Assembly: GCA_040772845.1 (NCBI GenBank)
Contig: JAXGXG010000001.1
Coordinates: 6,510,001 to 6,574,000, forward strand
Length of the DNA stretch: 64,000 bases
Source of the DNA: PWXP01 sp040772845
Lineage (GTDB): Bacteria > Planctomycetota > Planctomycetia > Pirellulales > Thermoguttaceae
Direction: 5' to 3'
Position numbers and translations under genes: made by a program. The notes below the pieces were generated by a model that was not told the DNA's origin, ran no database searches, and saw only the letters and a list, made by a program, of their open reading frames with translations. The stretch's first letter is position 1; each line of letters begins with the position of its first letter. This document shows positions 17,475 to 26,639 of the stretch, piece by piece.

Positions 17475-20345
17475 ATGTACACGACATTGCGTTTCGTTGC
17501 CTGCACGGCTTGGGCTTTGTTCCTCCTTGGACCCCAAGTGGCCACTGCACAGATGGGTTGGACAGTAGTCCATCCGCCTGCTGTCAAGCATGAGGGAGGC
17601 GCCCCGGGCCGCTTCTACAAGAAGACGCTCGAAGAACGGCCATTCGGGCACGAAAGGCACAAACGCGATCAGATTCTCCATGGACTTGTCGAGAAGTATC
17701 GGCCGGACGAGGACGTGGAAATCGCCGAATGTGGCGCGCTATTCCATGTATACCGATGGGTCGACGGCGCCAAGGAACAGGCCGAGTACGATATGTCAAC
17801 GGCGAAACAGGCTATGATTGCAGAGCTGCGAACCGCGTTTGCTCTTGAGAAAAGGATTGGTTCGTATATTCTCAAGGAAGCGGCTGTGGACTGTGACCCG
17901 GCAAAAAACGGAGGGCCATACTCGGTCGTTTTGAAGTTCCTTGATGCGGAGCGATCTGTCCCAGTTGAGGTGAGGATTGAGGGCACGGTGTCTTCGCCTG
18001 ATACCCAGACGATTCCTCCACCAAATCTGATCGCATGGGAAACCAAACAGGTGGGGAAGGTCACGGTGCACTGGGGTAATTCGGCAAACGGCGCAAGGGT
18101 CTTCTGGCAAACGGGCTTCGGACACAGATTTACTCTTTCCGGTATTGCCGGTGTGGACGATCCCCTGCTGAAAAGATATCTCGATACATTTCCGCCGCGA
18201 TTGCAGGGCGATCTTGGAAAGCCCGAGCAACCGAAGGTTTCGGCGGCGTCAGACCCATCAACAACGCTGACGCCGCAGGCCGAAATTAACCAAGCAATAC
18301 GACTGGATGGCACGGCCACGTGTTTCCGCGCGCTCGTCGAAATATCGGAGCAGTATGCGAGACTGGATGAGGAAACGGAGTTCGAGATTCGCTACGGCGG
18401 GGCGTTTGGCGCTGTTGAGAAGCTCGGAAAACGAGAAATCGATATCGGTGTGGTCGAGTTCCCGCTCGTCCGCCACGTCGACAAGGCGTGGGCGAAGACC
18501 TTTCCAGACGGGACCGGGCCGGCGGCCGAATATACCTTCGCACAGACGGCGCTCGGCGTGGTGGTGAACAAGCGGAACCCGCTGACGAAACTGACCCACG
18601 CGCAGATGAAGGATATCTGGTCGGGCGAGATACGCACCTGGCAGGCACTGGGCGGCTCCGGCGCGCGTATTCGGGTGCTCACCTCCAATGCGCTTTCGGG
18701 AACGATGGTAAGCGACATGATTCTCTACTATGGATCGTGGCGCGATCAGATCGAACGACTTGCAGCCGATACGAACGTGATCGCTTCAGTCATGGGCGAT
18801 GCATCGGCTATCGGTTTCGTGGCGTTGACTCCCGACCTGCCGGAAGACGTGAAACTGGCGGCCGTCGCCAGGGAGCCCGGCACGGCCGCCGTACGGCCTA
18901 CTGTCGAAAACGTCGTTTTGGAACGTTATCCCCTGGTGCGGCAGTACAAATTCCTGCTGACAGACCAGTCGCCACCTGCCGCTTACGATTTCGCCGAGTT
19001 CGCGTGCAGTGAACAGACGCAAGCAATTGTGCAGCAGTGGGGACTGTTTCCCGCCACCATTCGCGCCGAAGCCGAAGCCCAGCAGCGTGTGGACGAGGTG
19101 AAGGATGGCAAGGGAGTGGAAGTCTCGGTGGTCGATTTGGCAGGCGGAGAGGACACGCTGAAGGAGCGGACGCTTGCGTTCGCCCGCGCGAAAGCGGCCG
19201 TGCAACTGAAGGTGCAGAAGGTGCGCTCGGCTGCGGAAGCGGTCGAGCGGTTCAAGGCAGGGCAGGTGGAGCTGCTGGTGGCGGACGATACGTTGGAGTT
19301 GGGCGAGGAGCAGGAGCCGCAGGCCGAAGGGAAAGGCATCGAAAGGATCGAGTTGGGGCGGTTGGAGGTGGGCATTGTCGTGCATCCGGAGAATGTGCTG
19401 GAGTGGCTGGAGCCGCACGATGTCCGGGATATCCTGTCCGGTGCGGTTCAGCGGTGGCCCGCGGCGCACGGGCCGGGAACGCGGATCTACGCGTTCGGGC
19501 TGGGCAGTACGCATCCGGCCACGCAACTGCTGCGCGAGAAGCTCGGCCGGCAGACGCCGCTCGACTACCGCGCCCAGGCCGATAGCCAGAGAGTGATCCT
19601 TTCGGTTGCACGCGATCCGGCGGCAATCGGATTTATTGACGTCAGCCGCCTGCCGGCCCACGAGAAGTCGGTCCGTCTCGTGCCCGTTCGCGTGCGCAAG
19701 GAGGCCGGCGGTCCACTTGGTGACGAAAGCCCGCTATGGCGCGCCATGATCCTGTACGTATCGCCTGCCGCAAGCGATATGGCCAACCAGTTCGCCGCGT
19801 TTCTGACCTCGGGGAAAGAAGAAGGCGGGAAAAGGAACGAACGGCAGGATATGCCCGGCTCGCAGGGCGAGGCGGGACAAGAGGTATCGGCTGCTGTAGC
19901 AGACGCATCGGGTGCAGGCGACGGCCAGATGGACGCGGCAGGCCGGCAGGATGCGCATGGCAATATGGAATCCGAAATCGCGGCTAGGCTGGGGCTGAAC
20001 GGGGCGGCGGCCGAACCAGTCGCACGCGGCATTGCCGAAAACGCGCAGGCTGAACCGGTCCCTCCCGATACGGATCACCCCTCAGCACGGCCGCAGCACG
20101 TTGAACCGACGGAAGCGGAGAAGACGCAAGCCATTTCGCCTGTCCTGAGTGAGGACAGCACACCGCACCCGACTGCGTCCAAGCCGCGGACGACCGAGGC
20201 CGACTTCACCGCCTGGATCACCGCCCACGCCGTACCCGTCGGGTTGGGCGGAATGGGCGTGGTAGCCTTTGCCGTTGTGTTGGGCACTTTCAGCATGAAG
20301 CGAGCCCGGCATCGCAGCGAAGTCATGCGGCGGTATCGGCCGTGA
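17475..20345 (+). CDS. Membrane-anchored protein with two tandem PstS-like substrate-binding domains
   Basis: 956 residues. Signal peptide (about 1-25), an unrecognised beta-rich region (26-240), then a first periplasmic-binding domain (about 272-527: DGTATCFRALVEISEQYA, NKRNPLTKLTHAQMKDIWSG, SNALSGTMVSDMI). A second, shorter one follows (about 547-780: EVGIVVHPENVLEWLEPHDV, RDILSGAVQRW, FGLGSTHPATQLLREKL). A low-complexity Ala/Glu/Pro linker (about 785-905), one C-terminal helix (about 918-940) and a basic tail complete it. Both binding domains have the IWSGE/ILSGA hinge segment characteristic of PstS relatives. No pst transporter genes are nearby, so sensing or surface binding is more likely than transport. 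Phosphate as ligand is inference. Confidence 0.78.
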   Translation: MYTTLRFVACTAWALFLLGPQVATAQMGWTVVHPPAVKHEGGAPGRFYKKTLEERPFGHERHKRDQILHGLVEKYRPDEDVEIAECGALFHVYRWVDGAKEQAEYDMSTAKQAMIAELRTAFALEKRIGSYILKEAAVDCDPAKNGGPYSVVLKFLDAERSVPVEVRIEGTVSSPDTQTIPPPNLIAWETKQVGKVTVHWGNSANGARVFWQTGFGHRFTLSGIAGVDDPLLKRYLDTFPPRLQGDLGKPEQPKVSAASDPSTTLTPQAEINQAIRLDGTATCFRALVEISEQYARLDEETEFEIRYGGAFGAVEKLGKREIDIGVVEFPLVRHVDKAWAKTFPDGTGPAAEYTFAQTALGVVVNKRNPLTKLTHAQMKDIWSGEIRTWQALGGSGARIRVLTSNALSGTMVSDMILYYGSWRDQIERLAADTNVIASVMGDASAIGFVALTPDLPEDVKLAAVAREPGTAAVRPTVENVVLERYPLVRQYKFLLTDQSPPAAYDFAEFACSEQTQAIVQQWGLFPATIRAEAEAQQRVDEVKDGKGVEVSVVDLAGGEDTLKERTLAFARAKAAVQLKVQKVRSAAEAVERFKAGQVELLVADDTLELGEEQEPQAEGKGIERIELGRLEVGIVVHPENVLEWLEPHDVRDILSGAVQRWPAAHGPGTRIYAFGLGSTHPATQLLREKLGRQTPLDYRAQADSQRVILSVARDPAAIGFIDVSRLPAHEKSVRLVPVRVRKEAGGPLGDESPLWRAMILYVSPAASDMANQFAAFLTSGKEEGGKRNERQDMPGSQGEAGQEVSAAVADASGAGDGQMDAAGRQDAHGNMESEIAARLGLNGAAAEPVARGIAENAQAEPVPPDTDHPSARPQHVEPTEAEKTQAISPVLSEDSTPHPTASKPRTTEADFTAWITAHAVPVGLGGMGVVAFAVVLGTFSMKRARHRSEVMRRYRP

Positions 20346-20397
20346 GATATGGCATGGGGATAGGAACGACCGTGTGAGCGCGGCTGCGCCTACGTCC

Positions 20398-20430
20398 GAA
20401 CCGTATGTGCAGGCGCCGCACATGCGGTTC
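20398..20430. terminator. Hairpin between convergent genes
   Basis: A 13-nt stem, GAACCGTATGTGC against GCACATGCGGTTC, pairs at 12 positions plus one G-T, with a 7-nt loop, followed by TTTGG on the plus strand. It sits between the convergent ends of the PstS-like gene and the MBL-fold gene, and could terminate the plus-strand operon. Confidence 0.6.
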
Positions 20431-20493
20431 TTTGGCCAGTAGATTGCTGTGTGCTAGCTGCCGGTCGCGCAAGAGGCGTTCATGGTCTGCGGT

Positions 20494-22491
20494 TCAGCCA
20501 ACATCGACAATCGCCTCTGCAAACTGCGGCAGGGTGCGGTCGGCGAAGATGATGTCGATAGGCACAACGTAACGGCCTGGTGTTGCGGTCGCCGGTAGCG
20601 TCCAGCAGAGGCGCAGTGCGCCCTCGGATTGTGCCGCAATCTCGGCATGCTGCCACTCGCCCACAATGCCTCCCAAAGCTGTTGGAATCGCGGCCCGGCA
20701 TCGGACCGGGCAGGCGGTGGCGGCGTGGTTTGTCACGACGATGTTGATGGCAACATCGGCGCCCGGCTGTAACGTCTGTGTGTAGGGGAAGGTGCGAATC
20801 CAGCTCGGGTCGAGCCCGAAATTCGCGTGTTCCCAAGGGACAAGCTGCCCGTAAAGCTCTTCGCGCTGGTCGAGCGTCTTGCGCATGAAGTCGAGTTCTT
20901 CGGCGGTGAATGTGAAAGCATCATCGACATGGCAGTTGAAGATATGTGTCGGCTGAAGCTTTTCGATCAGGGCGTTGCAGTACTGGTAGCCTGCGTTTCG
21001 TCCCAGGAAGTTCCGGTTGTACGCGCAGTAGTCGTCAATCCCGGCCATCGTATGCGAATCGCCGACAAAGAACATACGCAGGTTGCCTGCTTCGACCAGT
21101 AGGCCGCCGTGGTAGAGTGTCTGTCCTGGCAGGAAGAAGGCGGTGAGCTTGAACTCTCGCCATTGCCACGACTGGCCGTCGCGCATCGGCTTATGCACCG
21201 TGATAGGGCGCGGATCAAGACATGGCAGCCGCCACGCGGTGGGATGGGTCAGGACTTCGGCAAGCTGTTCGTTGGCATAGCAGGGAACATCGAACTCCTG
21301 CTGGAAGTCGGGAATACCGGCCGTATGATCGAAGTGATAATGGGTTACCCACAGGCCCTCGACGCTCTTGATTTCGCCGTCTGCCAGCCTCTTTTTGAGT
21401 TGCTGGAAAATGCCAGAAGAACCGATATCCATAACAAAGGCATCGCCGCTTTCCGAGACGAGCATCCAGGTGGTGCCGAAATGGCGGAGGCACTTCGGCG
21501 GATCGATGCCTGGCCGAATGGGCATCTGTCCAGATTTGCCGGCATAGTCGCTGAACAGTTCCGGGAAGTAGTGTCTCAAAGCGCTGATGGCAACGTACTT
21601 CTCGTAGCATTGTTCCAGACGGCCGGTCAATGCATCGATTGCGTGCAACGGCTGGTCCATGATGACACCATGCGCCGGGATGAGCAGGTCCGGCTTCTGC
21701 TGGGCGATTCGATCAAGGCTTTCGGCCAATCGCCATCGATCGCCCATGAAGCCATGGTAACCGCCGATGCGCCGGCCGCCTTTTTCGAATCCTTTTTGCA
21801 GGCTGTAAACGTCCCAGATTTGCCCGTGGTCGTAGATTGTGTCGCCACTGAAGATGACGCGTCGGCCGTCGACTTCCACCACGTAGCTGACCGACCCTTC
21901 CGTGTGTCCGGGGGTGGCCATCACGCGAATGTTGGCCGGCCCGAATGCAAACGTGTGACCGTCGGAGTAAGCTGCGTCCACCTTGAGCGGCTCGACCAGC
22001 ATGAGACGGTGCGGGCGGAAGCTCGCATAGACTTTCCAGAGGTGTTTCGCGTCGTTGGCCCAGTAGTCCATCGGGGCTTCGAACCAGGGCCGCTCTTCGG
22101 CAGGTACGCCCACTTTCGCTCCGTCGCCAAGGAAGCGATGCGCACCGCATGCCTGATCACGGTGATGGTGCGTGAACACGAGTTGTTCGACTCTCTGGAT
22201 ACCGTGCGTTCGAAGCACGTTGCCAACCGAGCCGTCACCACAGTCGACGAGCAGAGCGCGCTGGCCGTCGCGGATGATTCCGACGTTCGTCGGTCCATGG
22301 TAGACGAGCAAGTGGGGCGACAAGGTCGAGACGGAGCCGGATTGAACGGCTGCAGTCGCCGGTCCTCCGGATTCTGCCCAAAGCTGCCGCGAGGCAAGCA
22401 AAGCCGCCCCGGCCAATCCGCCGCCCGCCTGCTTCAGGAAATCGCGACGCAAAGTACTGCGTCGCGATGAAGTCGAATCGCTACTGGCCAT
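20494..22491 (-). CDS. Tat-exported protein with two metallo-beta-lactamase-fold domains
   Basis: 665 residues. A twin-arginine signal (RRSTLRRDFLKQAGGG, then a hydrophobic stretch to about 38) indicates folded export. MBL domain 1 (about 55-300) has HHHRDQ at 108-113, where the usual HxHxDH ends in Gln, plus GHTEGS, SGDT and IPAHG. MBL domain 2 (about 335-530) has a canonical THYHFDH at 383-389 and VGDSH, but PGQTLYHGG replaces the typical GHT motif. The C-terminus (about 555-665) is a beta-sandwich. Each domain has altered metal ligands, so the pair may be one active and one structural unit. ATG 22491 follows AGGAG. Substrate unknown. Confidence 0.82.
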   Translation of the reverse strand: MASSDSTSSRRSTLRRDFLKQAGGGLAGAALLASRQLWAESGGPATAAVQSGSVSTLSPHLLVYHGPTNVGIIRDGQRALLVDCGDGSVGNVLRTHGIQRVEQLVFTHHHRDQACGAHRFLGDGAKVGVPAEERPWFEAPMDYWANDAKHLWKVYASFRPHRLMLVEPLKVDAAYSDGHTFAFGPANIRVMATPGHTEGSVSYVVEVDGRRVIFSGDTIYDHGQIWDVYSLQKGFEKGGRRIGGYHGFMGDRWRLAESLDRIAQQKPDLLIPAHGVIMDQPLHAIDALTGRLEQCYEKYVAISALRHYFPELFSDYAGKSGQMPIRPGIDPPKCLRHFGTTWMLVSESGDAFVMDIGSSGIFQQLKKRLADGEIKSVEGLWVTHYHFDHTAGIPDFQQEFDVPCYANEQLAEVLTHPTAWRLPCLDPRPITVHKPMRDGQSWQWREFKLTAFFLPGQTLYHGGLLVEAGNLRMFFVGDSHTMAGIDDYCAYNRNFLGRNAGYQYCNALIEKLQPTHIFNCHVDDAFTFTAEELDFMRKTLDQREELYGQLVPWEHANFGLDPSWIRTFPYTQTLQPGADVAINIVVTNHAATACPVRCRAAIPTALGGIVGEWQHAEIAAQSEGALRLCWTLPATATPGRYVVPIDIIFADRTLPQFAEAIVDVG

Positions 22492-22668
22492 CTCTGTCTC
22501 CTTTGCGAATCGAACAATACGGAACGCATCATCCCCGAGACCTGGACTACCACTTTAGCAGAAGAGAGAGGCGGATGGCAGTTGTCGCAGGAGAATCTGG
22601 CCCGCATGGGGGGCAGTCATGTCTGGGATAACTGGCGAGGCCCTGATCCACAGAGTGCCGGATGCGGC

Positions 22669-24078
22669 TCAGAAGTTGTACTGCGCCTGGAAGTCGACTC
22701 GCACCAGCTCTCCGGGCCGTTTGCCAACCCAGTGGGTTCTCCACGAACTGACGTCGACACCCACCATGAACTTGTCGGTCACATCGTAGAGCAGATTGGC
22801 GAAGTAGAAGTGGTTGTACGTGCGCCCCGAGGTGAGATCCTGGTTGAACGGATCGTCGATCGAATAACCTGCGTAGCTCCGCAGCCGGGGCGTCCACCGG
22901 TAGCCGAAGTCGAACCATCCGCCCGTACTGCGGACAGTGCGTCGTGTTTGCTTGTCAACGCCTTGCAGGATGCCGCCCATGTAGGCAGATAGGTTTTCGC
23001 CGGTGAAGAACTCGCCACGGAAACACAACCGGTCCGTAATGGGAATGCTCACGTCGACATTGAACGACCACGTGCGGCGGGTCACATCGTCCATCGGATC
23101 GGGACCCGATGCCAGAAAATCGTAGACGACTTCGCCGATATGGCTCGACACGCCGATCTCCGATGGCTTGGCGGCAGGAGTCAACCCTTGAGCGAACTGA
23201 TACGCCAGTCGGCCTTCGAGGACAGGCCAACTCGCTACGTCCGCCTGCACGGTCGAATCGCTGTTGAAATCCTGCAGGATGTCCATGTTCATCGATGCCT
23301 GGACCGAGAGCTTGCTTCCATTTGCCAGGTGGAAGTAGCGGTCGCCTCGAACCTGGGCGCGGCGGTAGCCGAGGTTCCCCACGGCGGACCCAGGCACGTA
23401 GTTCAGGTTGCCGGGATAGAGCGGCGAGATGACCTCCCATTCCTGACCGGCCAGGAAATAGAACCCATCGTCCTTGACGTCGATGAAGCCTCGTCGAAAC
23501 AGCAGTCCCGGTTTGTTGTGGGTGACGTACTGCCCCTGAAAGTCGATTTCCACGCATGCGCCCATCTGGGCGGTTGGACACCAGTCGGTGCCGGGGCCGG
23601 CGATCTTCAACCCCAGTCGGGTGGATTTGGCATCGATATAGAAGGCGTCTTCTCCTTGCACATCGGGCGATTGGGCCCACAGAATGATGTCGCCCGGATA
23701 ACTGCGCGCCGTCTCGTAAACCGTGCTTACTACGACACGGCCATAGGGTGTAATCGTGAAATCACCCTTCTGCCAGGCCAGTTTGCTCATCTCTTGGCGC
23801 AGCGTTTCGGCGGAAGGAGCCTCAGCGGCCACCACGGCCTGCCCGTTTTCGACAATGGGAAGAGGGCTCGGTCGTTCCCGCAAAAGGTTCAACTCCTCCT
23901 GCAATGCCCTGCTTTGCGATTCGAGCGCCTGCACCCGCGTCTGCAACTCGGACACACTCTCCGGTGTTTGTGCAGATGTCTGGCCAGGCCACGAGAGTGG
24001 GGTGATTAGTTCGACGAGGAGAAATGCACAGAATAGGCGCGAAGGATGCTGAGGGAACAGGCAGGAAACCACTGGCAC
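22669..24078 (-). CDS. DcaP-like outer-membrane porin
   Basis: 469 residues. After a signal peptide (ending near TSAQ) comes a short coiled coil (about 40-66, VSELQTRVQALESQSRALQE), the trimer-forming element of DcaP-type porins. A 16-18-strand barrel follows, starting DFTITPYGRVVVSTVYE and ending with the outer-membrane consensus RVDFQAQYNF (terminal Phe). KSTRLGLKI and the AGQEWEVISPLYPGNLNY-like loop (GQEWEVISPLYP) are typical of this family. It would allow passive entry of small anionic solutes across the outer membrane. The start is GTG 24078 with GGAG 8 nt upstream. It stands alone, 177 nt upstream of the MBL gene. Confidence 0.8.
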   Translation of the reverse strand: MPVVSCLFPQHPSRLFCAFLLVELITPLSWPGQTSAQTPESVSELQTRVQALESQSRALQEELNLLRERPSPLPIVENGQAVVAAEAPSAETLRQEMSKLAWQKGDFTITPYGRVVVSTVYETARSYPGDIILWAQSPDVQGEDAFYIDAKSTRLGLKIAGPGTDWCPTAQMGACVEIDFQGQYVTHNKPGLLFRRGFIDVKDDGFYFLAGQEWEVISPLYPGNLNYVPGSAVGNLGYRRAQVRGDRYFHLANGSKLSVQASMNMDILQDFNSDSTVQADVASWPVLEGRLAYQFAQGLTPAAKPSEIGVSSHIGEVVYDFLASGPDPMDDVTRRTWSFNVDVSIPITDRLCFRGEFFTGENLSAYMGGILQGVDKQTRRTVRSTGGWFDFGYRWTPRLRSYAGYSIDDPFNQDLTSGRTYNHFYFANLLYDVTDKFMVGVDVSSWRTHWVGKRPGELVRVDFQAQYNF

Positions 24079-24258
24079 AGAAACATCTCCAAGAAAAGCT
24101 CGGCAAGGGCAGCCAAATGCACCCGCACGATGATTATCGGCTGCCTAACCGTTCAAGTTGACCTGACCCTCATATCTTCCATTCGCACCCGTAAGGTGAA
24201 GCCTTGTGGTGTCAGCATGGGAAAGCAGGGGAGAGAGGGCTGCGATAGGACGAGGTCG

Positions 24259-25323
24259 CTACGCAGCTCGGCAGAGGGCGGTCGGATCGCTTAGTGCGAG
24301 GACGACCAGCCGATGCTTATTGGCAAAGTCGATGAGTTCCGAATGGTCGAGAAGAATGGTGCGGCCGGCCTCGATGGCCAGAACGCGCGCACCGGCAGCG
24401 ACCATGGTTTGGAGGGTGCGAAGCCCGACGGTCGGGACATCGAATCGCATATCCTGATGCGGTTTGGCCGTCTTGACGACCGTGAACCCACCGGCGGGAC
24501 ATAATTGGCCGGCCCTTTGGATACACGCGTCGGTTCCCTCAATGGCTTCAACGGCGAGCATGGCCTGATCCTTGACGGCGACACTCTGGCCGATATCGAG
24601 CCGGCCCAGTTCTTTGGCGGCTTGCCAGCCGAAGACAATGTCTTTCTGTTGCCACGCCGAAGGGCGGTGCTGGGTCAGCGGGCCTTCTGGCACGAGCAGT
24701 TCCGGGCAGAAATCGGTCGCCGGAGCGAAATGAATCCCTTCACGCGCAAACTCGTCTACGACCGCACCCAACAGGGAATCGTCACGACAATCCCGTTGCC
24801 GTGTCAGCAGGTGGGGCATAAACATGCGAATCGTCCGCAGGTCGGGCCATAGCTTGAGCCAGCTCCGCGGTTGAAATAACCGAACCTTATGCACCTTGCC
24901 GGCCATGGTGGCCGACGTGATGCCGTGCCGCTTGAAATAGCGGATGGCCGTGCCGAACTTGGCGATGCCGAGAAGGCGGAAGTCGTGGCACAGCTCCGCC
25001 AATTCGGGCGAAGCTTCCCCGCGGACTCCAAGGCAATAGATTTCCATGCCCTGGTCGCGCAGGGCGTGGGCAACGGCGAAGGGGTAGCGCCCCCATCCGG
25101 CGATCAGGCCAACGCGGCGACTGGGCTTCATCTGCGAATCGGCAGGCTGCGTCGCGATGCTCAGTTCGGTTTTCTCGTCGCAGGAGGGAGCTTCGCCGTC
25201 AGGGATAGTAGACTTCTGAGTGGTGTTCCAACTCGGGCATTCACATGACGTGCCTGGCACCCAGTGCGTCTCTTCCGCCGTGGCAGACGGAAGGGCCATG
25301 TGCGAATCCGGTTGCGTGGCCAT
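24259..25323 (-). CDS. lpxI: UDP-2,3-diacylglucosamine pyrophosphatase LpxI (DUF1009) with N-terminal extension
   Basis: Hydrolyses UDP-2,3-diacylglucosamine to lipid X in lipid A synthesis, in place of LpxH. The conserved body starts at about residue 68 with VGLIAGWGRYPFAVA. It includes LLGIAKFGTAIRYFKRHGI, AGKVHKVRLF, the DDSLLGAVVDEF metal-region motif, and the C-terminal DVPTVGLRTLQTM and EAGRTILLD. About 64 extra residues, Ser/Thr/Glu-rich and without homology I recognise, precede the core. The ATG at 25323 is supported by AGGAGG 7 nt upstream, while the internal ATG at the core boundary has no ribosome site. It follows lpxD after 21 nt, so both lie in one operon. Confidence 0.9.
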   Translation of the reverse strand: MATQPDSHMALPSATAEETHWVPGTSCECPSWNTTQKSTIPDGEAPSCDEKTELSIATQPADSQMKPSRRVGLIAGWGRYPFAVAHALRDQGMEIYCLGVRGEASPELAELCHDFRLLGIAKFGTAIRYFKRHGITSATMAGKVHKVRLFQPRSWLKLWPDLRTIRMFMPHLLTRQRDCRDDSLLGAVVDEFAREGIHFAPATDFCPELLVPEGPLTQHRPSAWQQKDIVFGWQAAKELGRLDIGQSVAVKDQAMLAVEAIEGTDACIQRAGQLCPAGGFTVVKTAKPHQDMRFDVPTVGLRTLQTMVAAGARVLAIEAGRTILLDHSELIDFANKHRLVVLALSDPTALCRAA

Positions 25324-25344
25324 ATTCCATCCTCCTGATCGTGC

Positions 25345-26448
25345 TTAGGCGACGGCGCGATGTGAAGGATCCTGATTGCAGTCAGAATCGCCGTCTTGCG
25401 GCGGGGCAGTCTGCACGGCGGCCAGTTCTTGGGTCAATCGGTCCACCGTTCGCTGGAGGATCTTCAGTTGTCGCCGCATTTCCGGCAGCTTGGAGAAGGC
25501 CGCCTGCTTGACCTTCTGCTCGCGCTCCGGTGTCGCAGGGATACCGATCATGCGTTGGCCGGCGGGGACGTCGTTACTGACGCCAGCCATGGCGCCAAGC
25601 ACGGCCTTGTCGCCGATATGAACGTGGTCGCGCACGCCAACCTGACCGGCCATGACCACATAATCGCCGGTGGTCGTGCTTCCGGCAATTCCCACTTGCG
25701 AACAAAGCATGTTGTGGCGTCCGATGCAGCAGTTGTGCGCGATCATCACAAGGTTGTCGACCTTCGTACCGCGGCCGATTCTGGTCGGACCGTACGTGCC
25801 GCGATCGACCGTCGTGCCGGCCCCGATTTCAACGTCGGCTTCCAGCACGACATTGCCCAACTGGGCCAGAAGCGAGTGTCCCTGTTCCGTGTGTTCGTAG
25901 CCGAAACCGTAGGCGCCCAGAACGGCGCCTGCGTGGATGATGCAGCGGGCGCCAACGACGGTGTCCTCGTAAAGCACGGCATTGGGAAAGATGGTCACGT
26001 CTTCACCAATCCGGCAACCGGCCATTACATGGACCCCGGGGTGGATGACGGCGCCGCGGCCGATAACCACGTCGTCACCAATGGTTGCGTGTGGATGAAC
26101 CTGAACATCTTCAGCCAACTGCGCTGTCGGACTGACCGTTGCTGCTGGGCTGATGCCGATCTGCTGGTTACTTCGGGCCGGGTGGAAGAACCGCAGAATT
26201 ACCGAAAAGGCGCGGTGGACGTTGTCGACCTGGATAGCGGCAATGTTGCACGGCGAGACATCGTATGGCACCACTGCGGCACTGGCCGAACAGGGACGGG
26301 GACGCCGACATCGCTCGTTGCCATCCATCAGTGTGATATGACCCGGCCGGGCATCACATAAGGGGGCTGCTCCGTGGATGGGCAGTTCCGGGTCGCCAAC
26401 GACACGACCGTCAACCAGGGCAGCTAGCTCTGCGAGGGTGGATATCAT
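25345..26448 (-). CDS. lpxD: UDP-3-O-acylglucosamine N-acyltransferase
   Basis: Transfers a second hydroxyacyl chain to UDP-3-O-acylglucosamine in lipid A synthesis (cytosolic trimer). 367 residues: N-terminal uridine-binding domain (about 1-95), then a left-handed beta-helix of hexapeptide repeats (IGDDVVIGRGAVIHPGV, IGEDVTIFPNAVLYEDTVVG and others). The catalytic His lies in MIAHNCCIGRHN, and the C-terminal helix has a coiled-coil tail. Repeats such as RIGRGTKVDNLV fit LpxD rather than LpxA. The start is ATG 26448 (MISTLAEL), with AAAGGAA about 9 nt upstream; an upstream ATG at 26511 would add a 21-residue basic leader. lpxA, lpxB and lpxC are not in the window. Confidence 0.93.
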   Translation of the reverse strand: MISTLAELAALVDGRVVGDPELPIHGAAPLCDARPGHITLMDGNERCRRPRPCSASAAVVPYDVSPCNIAAIQVDNVHRAFSVILRFFHPARSNQQIGISPAATVSPTAQLAEDVQVHPHATIGDDVVIGRGAVIHPGVHVMAGCRIGEDVTIFPNAVLYEDTVVGARCIIHAGAVLGAYGFGYEHTEQGHSLLAQLGNVVLEADVEIGAGTTVDRGTYGPTRIGRGTKVDNLVMIAHNCCIGRHNMLCSQVGIAGSTTTGDYVVMAGQVGVRDHVHIGDKAVLGAMAGVSNDVPAGQRMIGIPATPEREQKVKQAAFSKLPEMRRQLKILQRTVDRLTQELAAVQTAPPQDGDSDCNQDPSHRAVA

Positions 26449-26639
26449 GATGCCGGATTCCTTTCCGAGACGCCGGTTCTGCCACGGTTTGATGGGAACG
26501 ACCCGCAGCAAAGGGATGGCAGAATTTACCGTAATGCGCGTGGACCGACAAGGCCGGATTCTTCAGTCCCGGCAGCATTGCCAGCAATGCATGCATTTGG
26601 TTGCGGCGTTGACATGGGACGCTTTCGCTCCCCAAGGCG

